From NCBI GenBank assembly GCA_018350325.1, contig JAEVLN010000017.1, forward strand, positions 372,001-436,000: a stretch of DNA of 64,000 nucleotides, in the 5' to 3' direction. Positions 21,138-30,659 of the stretch are shown in pieces. Made by a program: the position numbers and the translations under genes. Every line of letters begins with the position of its first letter. Positions within the stretch are counted from its first letter, which is position 1. The stretch comes from Globodera rostochiensis. Taxonomy: Eukaryota; Nematoda; Chromadorea; Rhabditida; Heteroderidae. The notes beneath the pieces were generated by a model. That model was not told the DNA's origin, did no database searches, and worked only from the letters and a program-made list of their open reading frames with translations.

Positions 21138-23532
21138 TCAAAAAAATAAGACTTTGCACTCCTGAAGAACCGACTCCAACGGACAGTATGGGCACCTGAA
21201 AATAAGAGAGTCCATTGGACGAATAAATCAGTCCCTCCTCAATTGCCCACTTGAGCCGATTGTTTCTGCTCTGCTGGGCCAATTTTTGCATAGCCTCCGT
21301 ACTTAAAACAGTTTTTTGTTTATAATTAGTTTAAAAAGCTCAAAAACCTGATCACATGGCCACAACTGAGACGTACTGGCGGATTCTAAGGACAAAAGCA
21401 AATAACAAATTGAGCAAAAAAGGAAACGGCAAAACTTACGTCTTCTGTGCTTTGAACCTTCAAAATTGGACAACAAAAAGAAGAATGCACTTGCTCGGGC
21501 ACCGGCACATTGCACTTAAACATTTATTTTCAGTTAGTAGCAGAGACGTATTTAGGATTTGACTTGAAACGGACTCCCCCCCCCACTAAATACGTGCCTG
21601 GTTAGCACCAAAGGTTAAAATGTCACCGGCAATTCGTCAGGCAGTGTGGCCATCCCTCCCCGGGACGTATTCAGAAAAGCACGCAACGTCATAAGAGAGG
21701 GCACCGTCTTGGCACCGGCGTTTAAACTGATAAAAAATAGGATAATTCTGAAAATTTATGGCAATTTGGCAGGCACATTTTGGCCAGCGAGGAGCGGTAG
21801 TTTGTGATCGCATTGGCCAACTCGCGCTCAAGGGCAAACCGACGGCCCTCGTTGAAGAGATAGTCGTGGGGGCCCTTCTGCGGATGGGTCATCACCACAA
21901 ACATCATATGCTTCTAGAAAATGCCGATCAAATGTGTTTGGTGCAACGACTTATGAGAAAACCAATCAAAAAAGGATAGTTTCGAGTCCCTAAAGTTAAA
22001 TGTTAGTTGGCATTGCTATTTCCCATTTTTGCCTCTTTATGAGCTAACTGTGGTATGCAATTCGTTCTCATGCCAGAAGTCCTCAGATTCGTCAATTCAA
22101 AGTGATCCGTAAACATTTAACCCTTTGAACCATCTCGTCGACATGACTTACCAACTCCTCTTTGTACTTCTCCTTCTCCTCGTTCTGCATTTCCTTTACA
22201 TAGCACAAAGCCTGCCTTTTCCCACCTTAACTAACAAACTTCCATTAATAATAATTGAAAAGAGATAAATGAAAAAATCTTAATTTTAAAAATGGTATTC
22301 AGTGTGTTTATAGGATTTAATTCTTTTTAAAAAAATAAAGGTCATTGTAGCATAGTCAATTTTGCCCCCCTCCCCCACTCGTTTCAAGCAGTCGGATGAC
22401 ATGTTGACATTGGAGACGGAACAGCAAATCATGCCGATCCGTGCCGTCTCCCCATTGCTCCTTGACCCACTGAATTGCCGGCAAATAATCATGCTGTTTG
22501 AAAGAGCTCATTATGCTTTTCAATGCGCCAAAATTGTCGATATCCGGGACGTCCAGCGAAGACATTTCGGCTTCCTAAATTTTTTGTTTAACGTCCACTT
22601 TTCATGCCATTAGTTTTTTCAACCGATGTCCCCTTAATACAGAGAACTGATGTCCGTACCCACGAGGTTCTATTCCAAAGCAAATCCAAATTTTTGTGAT
22701 CCCCCGGCTTCGGTTTCAAAACGGTTGTGCGTTTTAATTGGTTCATTAGTTTCGATCAAAAGTCACTGATATAAACAATTTCTTGATTTGTTAATAACAC
22801 CTGAAGGAAGACATCAGCGACCTGCGTCCGACCAAGTCCCATCAAATGTTCGAGGATGAGGCGATTTGCGTGGCGTAAATTGTCCGGGTTCTGCTCGATT
22901 TGCTTCTCGTTCTTCAACAAACGGCTCAAATCGGAGAAGAAACGGGTGTCGATGGCCTTCTTTAAAGTTACAGGTGTAATGTTTTTCTTCTAATTTTCTG
23001 ACCCCACAACGCGAGATCAGGTGGTGAATGGGGTGTTTGTGCTCCTGAGCCATGTCGTCAAACGCCTTTTTCAGACTGTTCAATGTATCGATTAGAAGAA
23101 ATTGGGCGTGCACCGAAAGCTCGGGTTCGAAAGTGGAAGAGGACACCGCTGTAAGAGCGAAAGAACTTTTATTGTTGTTGTTTCGTTAGACGGATTTTGG
23201 TCCGAATAAGAAATTCAGAAAATTACAGAAGTTTGAACTCTACATATTTTGTTCAATTTTTGGAACTTGTCTCGACCTCCTCCACCCTCTCCCGGCCCAG
23301 CATTGGCGTCCGTCTCCATGTCCGTCGTCTGCTTCATCGGTTGCAGCACCAAATCGTTAACCATCGCGTTCAGCTTGGCTCCGTGTTTGGTCAGCATCGG
23401 CGAATGTTTCTGGTGAAAGGATCGAATTCTCTGAATGGCACGGTCAGAGTTGATGGCCAAAAACTCCAACTCGTCCGTCTTGAATACTTTTGAATCTTCG
23501 TTGAAGCTTGAATTAGTCGAGACATTCGCCAT
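21138..23532 (-). CDS. RMND5: RMND5/GID2-type E3 ubiquitin ligase subunit
   Basis: RING-like subunit of the CTLH/GID ubiquitin ligase. ATG at 23532 (MANVSTNSSF) lies 2 bp after a TTTTGGCAG acceptor. Downstream exons carry LNSLKKAFDDMAQEHKHPIH, LISR, a LisH-like NRLILEHLMGLGRTQVADVF, a CTLH region (LKSIMSSFKQHDYLPAIQWV), FALERELANAITNYRSSLA, AGAKTVPSLMTLRAF, TLPDELPVTF, VHSSFCCPILKVQSTED, NPPVRLSCGHVIS and KCPYCPLESVLQECKVLFF. The last three match the RMND5 RING-type end (family consensus SIFACPIL, NPPMKLVCGH, KCPYCP). A 60-bp hAT-like miniature element sits in one intron (21541-21600). Spacing: 147 bp below the DUSP stop and about 200-300 bp above HIBCH, as in an operon. Confidence 0.85.
21541..21600. 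mobile_element. 60-bp hAT-like miniature element in an RMND5 intron
   Basis: Ends CAGAGACGTATTTAG and CTAAATACGTGCCTG are near-complements. The flanking octamers GTTAGTAG and GTTAGCAC match at 6 of 8 positions, consistent with an aged 8-bp target duplication. Confidence 0.5.
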
Positions 23533-23678
23533 ACCTGCCAAAAGAACTCTCAAAGTTGCTAAAAAATTTTACAGAAAATACAGCGGAACAGAAAACCGCA
23601 AAAAAACGCACAAAAATATACAAAAATTTATAATTTACAGCAATAGCAATCAAAGCACAAAAATCCGAACAATGAGTT

Positions 23679-24500
23679 TTATGATGAATTTCTGCTCGAC
23701 TTTCCCAGTTCTCGCTCGTAGTCTCGCAACTGTGCCATGAATCCCTCGTTCGGACATGCCACCGGTCGCTGTTCCCTAACACGAACCAACGCATCTCCAA
23801 GAGAGTGTCCTTCGAAGCGCATAATGTAGGCCAACACCAGTGCTGATGAACGGGAAATGCCGGCATTGCAATGGACGAGGACCTGAAAAAAAACGCACTA
23901 AAGCGATCAAATTTATTCAAACTCGTTGCTACCCGACAACTTAAATTATTCGAGTATTTGTGCTCGCCTTTTTAATTAAATTGCAATATTGTCTCCCAGT
24001 GCACGTGCCTTTCCTTTTTTTTCGATTGCTTTCCTCATGAACTGCTGCACTCGAGGAAAGTGCTTTTTCAAGTCGTCGGAGGGCACGTCCAGCAATTTCA
24101 ACTTCAAATAAAACATTTTTTTTGGAAAGTAGCAGCGAACGCCCGTTGCGGCGTTAACAATGTGAGTGATGCCGTGCCGTTGCAACAGAGAGAGGTCTTG
24201 TGCCACGTCCTGACTGCTGAACCGGCGCTTGCATTATTCGAGTCCGGTAACAGAGAGATGGAATTGGGACGCCAATTAGAGAAATCTGTGCCCAACTACC
24301 TTAGGTAGATGCCTTCGCTCACGTTGGATACCTGGAGATCGGGCGCAAAGTCGACGACATAACCCCGACCCTTCAGCATCCGTTTCGAAGGATTAAATTT
24401 GCCGGAATTTTCGTTGTTTTCATTTTCATCGGATCGAAAAACAATATTGAAGTCGCCTTTTTCATCCTTTTGCTCTTCAATCACTGAACCATCTTCGCGA
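23679..24500 (-). CDS. Dual-specificity protein phosphatase, DUSP19-like
   Basis: Cysteine-based Ser/Thr/Tyr phosphatase domain. The exons read VVDFAPDLQVSNVSEGIYLR, SGQDVAQDLSLLQRHGITHI, VNAATGVRCYFPKKMFYLK, LLDVPSDDL (general-acid Asp region), then the P-loop VLVHCNAGISRSSALVLAYI (HCxxGxSRS, catalytic Cys and Arg present) and RPVACPNEGFMAQLRDYE before TAA at 23679. The PDLQV and SGQDVAQDL blocks match the DUSP19/SKRP1 branch. No substrate-docking domain is seen. The N-terminus (about EEQKDEKGD and upstream) is unresolved; the Mutator-like transposon begins only some 60 bp beyond it, so the first exon or promoter may have been displaced. It would be the first gene of the proposed operon. Confidence 0.85.
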
Positions 24501-25041
24501 GTAACTCTAAATCGGATGTTACATAATATTCGCCATTTTATATTACCTTGGGCGCGGCTGCATTTCGCCTATGTACCACTTCGCCTACGCAGTCAAAATG
24601 TACCACTTCGCCTACACAGCCAAAATGTACCACTTCGCCTACGTACCATTTCGCCTATGTACCATTTTGCCTACAAAGCTAAAAAGTACCACATCGCCTA
24701 CAAAGCCAAAAAATACCATTTTGCCTACATACCATTTCGCCTACATACCATTTTGCCTACACAGCCAAAAAGTACCATTTCGCCTACAAATGTTTAAAAT
24801 CAATTTTTTTTTAAATTTTCTTTGACAAACTATTTAAGCAGTAGTTTCAATTTTATTAACTCATTCCATTGACAAAAAAAAATGATACAAAATGAATGAT
24901 TGAATAGATTTTGGTAATAGAATTATAAAAGGATACCAGCATAAAAGATGAGTAAACCGAATAGTGACGAAGAAAAGAAAAATCACGGGATAACATTTGG
25001 GATAATTGGTGAATAATCTCTTTTAAAATTTTAAAAACTCG

Positions 25042-27554
25042 TCATTCGTCCTGCTCGATTGTGGAGCCCTCTCCAAATTCACTTTCACGCCTCCGAGCAT
25101 GTAACCCGACCAAGTACCCTTTGATCTGGAGTCCGAGAAGCGTAATAATTTGCAAAAGGTCGATGTCAGTTTCATATTCGGCATCCTGAAGCGTGGTCAT
25201 GATCGCACGTTCCTGCAAAACAAATTTCTTGTGGCGAAGCTGAATGTTTCGATGTAGCCGGGCTGAGCGATATATGTCATGCTGTTTGTCAGCATCATCC
25301 GAAACTGCGCGCAAAAAGTCCGACAAAGCGGGGTGATTTGTCAAATTGCGCTAAAAAAGCAGTTAAGAACTTAACACAACATTTATTACCGAAAAATGCA
25401 AATGAGAAGACTCTAGTGCATTATTTGTACGCGCCAAAGCGCTAGCCGCCTGCTGATGAACATTCCAAAACCTTATCGGGTAAAGCGGCTGACGCACAAC
25501 TTCGATCTCCCATCTAAGCACCTCCATTGTTGTTGCAAAACTGGGCATTGACGGAGTTGAGGGTCTTGGCGAAGGAAATCCAAATTGAATTGAGTAGCTA
25601 TGGTCAAAAACGTTGAGGTTATCACAGTGCCTTGTTGAATTTGAAACTAGACTCCCTAAAACAAAGGAAAACTTTGCAAAAAGGACTCAACTAACTGCCC
25701 GAATTGTTGAAAAGGATCGATGCCTCTCCTCTCTGATTTGCAGCGGGGCCAAACGCATTGGCACCACCATTTAACTCCAATCTTGTCATACCCACGTACA
25801 CGCGACAAAAATATGCCATGAATGACTGCAGGCCATCGGGTGACTGATCCACAAGTAAATAAAATGCGCGCCGAACGTGTTCTGGTGGGATGAGTGGCAA
25901 AGACAATATCCCCCTGTAGTTAAAATTTCTGTTTCGTAATTTAACCAATTTTACCTCAGTGTAGAGCGTGCCGCGTCAACTCTACCATATAATTCCTCAA
26001 GTCCCAAATCCTTCCATTTACGCACTAAGGACTGTCCGTAATGGAACATACAACCACTTGCAGAAGTGTTTTTAAAAACATTGTTGACCGCCTTTATTTC
26101 AGATTGTTCGAAATCCAACAACACTAAAATGAATGGAGTTTTTAGATAACACTTTTTTCTCAGGGGTTTAATGTTTGGGCACCTGCGTATGGAAACGAAG
26201 GCGAAACGGCTTGTTTGATCACTTGTAGAACTTCCTCGTAATATTTTCGATGTTTCCCCGGTAGTAGTGCGTGAACGCACACAACCATCCTCTTCCGAAC
26301 TGATGCTCCAATCACCAAACATTGTTTCCATTGAGCTGGCGTACACTTAAAAGTTCCATCTATATGCCAACTTTTTTCTTTGCTCAGGACATCCAGCAAC
26401 TAGAGAGAACATTTTGTTTTATTAATTGATTAAGCTAACTTTTGGAATCGCGAAAACCAGCACGACGTCGCCTTGATTTGGTCGCGAAATCCTGCTGTCG
26501 TATAAAAGCATTGATTCACCATCCTTGATAATGAGGGCATCAGAAAGATTAATTGTGAGTGGGTTTGCTGAATTTACATTACCGAACACACTCGCTTTTT
26601 CACTAAACACATCAATTAAGTAAGCAGTTAATAGTATCTAACCGTCTCATCATATGTCGAAGTGCAATGTCTGTGCCCATCTCCACAAAAACCTCGCAGT
26701 TGACGTCCTTCCTTACTTGCCCGAAAATTTTTGATGGCTTTGCGCTTGGCTCTTCCTGTATCTTCCTTTTCAGACTCAGTTTTTTCGAATCAGCCTAAAA
26801 GTTATTTGTTATTACTAAATGCAGGGACGTAGCCAGGGGGGGGGCGGGGGGGGGGGGGGAATTCCCCCCCCCCCGAAATGAAATTTCAGAAAAAAAAAAC
26901 AAGAGGGGGGACCCTATTGTTTTACACTTTTACAGCTTTTTGATCAATTTTCTTAACAAATTGCCATCAAAAATCAAAAAAATTTTCCCGGCGGCGCCTA
27001 TCGGCACCACCGGGCCGCTCCTGGCGCTCAAATGGGAATGCCATCTGAGCGCCGCGCTCAGATGGATCAATTCCCCCCTCCGAAATTTTTTTCTAGCTAC
27101 GTCCCTGACTAAATGTAATGCTTTTGGTTACTTCTTTTCGCGCAGGATCCGGGAGATGGTTGTGCTCGTGTTGTCCGACATGACCAAAGGCTTTATCATC
27201 TCTTCTTTCTAGTATTCGCAAGGTGCCCTTGCATTTTCGATCACTGCAACGCCACGATAAGGAATGCGCAGCGTTGCGCAAATAACGAAACCCTAGAATT
27301 TTAGATAATTGTTGTTAAAAATTATTAGACATACCATTATACCACGCGCACTCTTTTCCTCGTATCGTCTTTCCCAGTTCAAATTCAACAGGCTCCAAGT
27401 TTTCGTCTCCAACAGAAGTGATCGACGAATCGCGATGAAGCATTGACTGATTTGTTTCTTCTTCTCGAACCGAACTTTGCTCTACTGCAATGTAGTGCTT
27501 ATTCATCTTCTGCAGTCCCTCAATTTTGCAGCGCACCAATTTTTCAATATTCAT
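25042..27554 (-). CDS. FLYWCH zinc finger - MULE transposase
   Basis: Transposase of the enclosing element. ATG at 27554 (MNIEKLVRCKIEG) opens an exon leading to FELGKTIRGKECAWYNG and SWRCSDRKCKGTLRI, then HVGQHEHNHLPDPARKE, a FLYWCH zinc finger (Cys-Cys-His-His). Later exons give KSWHIDGTFKCTPAQWKQCL (first catalytic Asp, DGTF motif), VVCVHALLPGKHRKYYEEVL, VLLDFEQSEIKAVNNVF (second Asp), GCMFHYGQSLVRKWKD, and a C-terminal helical part to TGA at 25042. I found no stop or frameshift in the exons I could join, so it may be functional. The intron between about 27129 and 26796 contains a separate hAT-like element. Confidence 0.8.
26822..27107. mobile_element. Non-autonomous hAT-like element nested in the MULE intron
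   Basis: Ends CAGGGACGTAGCCAG and CTAGCTACGTCCCTG are inverted repeats with the CAGGG start typical of hAT elements. The octamer ACTAAATG flanks both sides exactly (26814-26821 and 27108-27115), the 8-bp target duplication expected of hAT. It contains poly-G/poly-C tracts and the dispersed GC palindrome (near 26990-27015). Confidence 0.85.
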
Positions 27555-27904
27555 TTCCCTTTATCTAAATCTATTATACTTGTTCAAGGATGGATTATGA
27601 TTCATTGCTTTCGACTGAATCTAATTTGTAAATAAACCATCAATTAGTCAAAGAAATAAGCCAAGAAAATCGAATTTTTAAATTTATAGGCGAAATGGTA
27701 TTTTTTGGCTGTGTAGGCGAAATGGTACGTAGGCGAAGTGGTACATTTTGGCTTTGTAGGCGAAGTGGTACATTTTGGCTGTGTAGGCAAAATGGTACAT
27801 AGGCGAAATGGTACGTAGGCGAAGTGGTACATAGGCGAAATGCACGGCAGCGAAAGTTTCTTATAGTTAAAAGTTTACGCTCCAATAGATTTGAAAATAG
27901 CAAA

Positions 27905-28010
27905 TTTGCACGCGTAGCGCAGTGGTGTTCCAAAATGTTGGCATATGGTATTAATTACAGCACAAAAGTGTATTTTTCGCACTGAGGCAGGGGTTCGAAC
28001 CCGGTAGACT
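27905..28010 (+). repeat. tRNA-like SINE candidate
   Basis: Contains a polymerase III A-box match (TAGCGCAGTGGT near 27914) and a B-box match (GGTTCGAACC near 27991) on the plus strand, about 76 bp apart, too far for a normal tRNA. No tRNA fold is seen. Confidence 0.4.
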
Positions 28011-28284
28011 GTAAGGATGAATTAACCGACTTTTTTGATAAAACAGTTATAGATGATTAAAAAAGATAGTTTTAAAGGAGTTTTATTATAATTTAGTATT
28101 TTTAATTTTTTATTAGAAAGTTAGGGCTTTTAACTTGTTTGCTGAAAATCTTAAAAAATTTAGTGCTTTGAGCTTAATAGACAATTTAAATTAGGAAGAC
28201 CAGTGTCAAAAAATTTGAAAAAATAAAAATCTCGGAATAATACATTGTCCGTACCCTTTAAGCCAAAAGTTATTGTAATGTAAA
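28011..28284. other. Intergenic, no gene seen
   Basis: AT-rich spacer; nothing supported. Confidence 0.4.
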
Positions 28285-28818
28285 ATGATATTCATTGAAA
28301 AAGACTTGGCACTTTTCGATGATTTGGAACTATTCAACCTTGTTTATCAACCTCAGTTGGGAGACACGAAGAGGTTGGTTTTATTTTAATTTTTAAATTT
28401 GTAACTGTATGTAATTTAGTCAGTTGAAGCCTCGTGATGAGTTCTACCAGATTTGGACACCTTTTTATATGAATTCACAATTGAAAAATTTAATGAATGA
28501 TGAAAAAGAGCCAAATACAGGCAAAAGGAAAAGGCGGAAAAGAAAGGCACCGTCGCCTCCTCTCGAAGGAGGCGAAATGCGCGATTTTCTCTTTTCTGTG
28601 AGCGCCATTTGATTTTGATTACCAAAAATACTTTAATTTGCAGAATTGTCGGCACGTGCGGAGTCTATTTGAGAAGTTTAAAAGTACATTCAAAAGTTTC
28701 GACGATGCAAATAACCAACGGTAAAACTATTTATTTAAAATTACGTATTAAACAAACTCCCGCGCTCATAACTTGCTTCAGTGGTTTCCGCCAAAAATTT
28801 TACGGATTCGTCCGTTAG
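28285..28818 (+). CDS. Small four-exon orphan gene
   Basis: I do not recognise this protein. Exons 28285-28373, 28420-28597, 28644-28720 and 28782-28818 have GT/AG borders and sum to 381 bases, giving 126 residues. It begins MIFIEKDLALFDDLELFNLV, continues with DEFYQIWTPFYMNSQLKNLM, a strongly basic patch (GKRKRRKRKAPSPP) that resembles a nuclear localisation signal, and HVRSLFEKFKSTFKSFDDAN, ending KFYGFVR. No signal peptide or membrane segment. The unbroken phase across three short introns is the main support; the last 37-base exon is the least certain. Confidence 0.45.
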
Positions 28819-29032
28819 GCTTAGAGAGGATTGGTATATGTTAGACCTGGTGAGGTACACATATTCTGCAATTTTACCAACGATTTTAAGGTTTTTACTC
28901 TTGATTTCTTATCTATTTTGGAAATTGAATTTGTAGAGGTTTTAATAATTACTTAAATAGTGTTTGTTTTTTAGAATTTAAAAAAAGTAAAAATTCTTTA
29001 GAACCAATGAAATTGCCCGTCATTGCGTAAAA

Positions 29033-30115
29033 ATGGCGCCGTTATTCCATCACTCCGTGCTCTTTGCCGACGGCTCCGGTCTTTTAGAGACTGTCAAAAT
29101 GGCCGAATGCCCTCCCCCCTTTTCTTCCCCCGCGGATTTGGCCACGACAGACGGCGGAGCCGACGGGAGAGACAACGCGGCGATTCTCTGCTCAAATGGC
29201 CGAAATTGTCCCCTTTTGTTTGACTCGTACATTTTCCCGCCAAAATCTTCCTTTTTGCTAGGCGATGTTGCGCTGACACGGCATTTTTTATCGCGTACGC
29301 CCTGTTTAATTAAATAAAGAAAATGGAATAGGATTAAGAACGATTCGACAAATTCGATTTCATTGTTGCTGATCCGCCATGGCCGAACAGAACGGTTAAG
29401 AGACAACGCACGTACGCTTTTAACATTTCCCCATCAGACCCTGTCTCTATTTCAAAACCTTTTAGGTACCAAATGTTCAGAGCCGGCAAATTGTCTCTTG
29501 ACCATCCTTTGGATCGGCTTGGTCAGCTCCCGATCCCCCAAATTCTCGCTGATGGCGCTCTTTTCTGCATTTGGTTGAGCAACAGCAGGACGGCACACAC
29601 GGTGGCACATGAACTGCTTGATAAGTGGAAAATGCGTAAATTGGCACAATGGCATTGGCTGAAGGTTGCTGGTGTGCCAAATGTTCGATTAAAACCCTAT
29701 TTCGGATCAGATCTGCAGGACTGGCGAACCAGTCTGTGCCTTTCGACCCGAACATAAAGTGCCATTCGAAAGCCTTTTGATCGCTTGCAAAGATTGTGCT
29801 GCAGACACGGCCAAATGGGAAAAGATCCCCAAAGACTTTTGTGTTGTCAGGTGTGACAATGGCAAGGCAAATTTGGGGGAAAAGTTAAGGACTAATTGTA
29901 AGCAAAGTCCTCTCAGTGTGCCCAACGCAAATCCGTCCCGAAAACCGCCGATCTCTCTGCTGCTTCAGCAGCTTGGCTTTATCTGCCCCGTGAAAAACGG
30001 ACTGGAACTATATGCGCGATATTTGCTCCCCAATTTCACCTCCGTCGGTTATGAAGCGACGAAGTTCCAACATCAATATTATTTCCATTCGATCAATCAT
30101 AATGTCACAGAATAA
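29033..30115 (+). CDS. damt-1: METTL4/DAMT-1-like N6-adenine methyltransferase (MT-A70 family)
   Basis: MT-A70 family methyltransferase that adds N6-methyl to adenine, in DNA (C. elegans DAMT-1) or RNA (human METTL4), using S-adenosylmethionine. Four exons (29033-29294, 29339-29664, 29711-29850, 29908-30115) join in frame to 311 residues. Landmarks: FDSYIFPPKSSFLLGDVALT (matches LPPKSSFLLSDI of METTL4), FDFIVADPPWPNRTVKRQR (catalytic DPPW), QLPIPQILADGALFCIWLSN, AQWHWLKICRTGEPVCAFRP, EHKVPFESLLIACKD, SVPNANPSRKPP and LELYARYLLPNFTSVGYEAT with KFQHQYYF. The N-terminal extension of vertebrate METTL4 (over 150 residues) is missing; the start used is the only ATG in the first exon with good context. 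Confidence 0.88.
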
Positions 30116-30659
30116 TGTTTGCATATTTTTTCTATTTTATCAAATAATTAAAACAATCGTGTGAAAGATGTTCCACTAACTAAACAATTGTTTAGGGCGA
30201 AATTTACCAACAAAAAGCGTGAATTTTGGGAATGAATGAGGAAAGGAATAAATGTGTAAAAGTGGTTGTTGGATGAACGACCAGACGTCAATCGATTGGG
30301 GGCTGTGATGTCATCCATTTCCTCGCATTCGATTACCGCTATTACACACATCCGTAAAAATGAATAATTGCATATTTAGTGAACGATTCCGTTCAAATTG
30401 CCCAACATGAAAATTGCTTAATTTAATTGCCTTTAACCGTTCGTCCATTAACTCCTGCGGCTGAACTCTTCCGCCGCGTCCACTTTTGCTTCTTCTCCGT
30501 CCGTTCGTCCCCACATTTTGGTCGCCCCTGATGAGTTTTCGGTCTGTTCGATCATCCGTCCGTCCATGCATTGATTGACTGATTGAATTTGCCCTTTCCG
30601 GCATGGGACGGATGCTTAAAATGCCAATGCCGCTCTCTCCAACTTCCCCCAATTTTAAG
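30116..30659. other. Region before MFSD11, unresolved
   Basis: No family-supported coding sequence. It should contain the first exon and promoter of the MFSD11 gene, since the first recognisable exon lacks an in-frame ATG. A minus-strand ORF here (30311-30652) is low-complexity Arg/Gly/Asp sequence without support. Confidence 0.4.

Larger units (their letters stand above)
24560..27843 (-). mobile_element. Mutator-like (MULE) DNA transposon with tandem-repeat TIRs
   Basis: The outer ends are exact complements (GCATTTCGCCTATGTACCAC at 24560 and its complement ending at 27843). Both terminal regions (24560-24790 and about 27685-27843) are arrays of a 15-30 bp motif, GTACCATTTCGCCTAC and variants, in opposite orientation. 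Between them lies one FLYWCH-MULE transposase gene. I found no convincing 8-10 bp target duplication at the flanks. Confidence 0.8.

Noticed and set aside
24399..24825. ORFs of repeated YHFAYAVKM type near 24.6 kb and 27.7 kb
   Set aside because: They are translations of the MULE terminal tandem repeats, not a gene.
30311..30652. Minus-strand Arg/Gly/Asp-rich ORF
   Set aside because: Low complexity; overlaps the expected MFSD11 5' region and lacks support.
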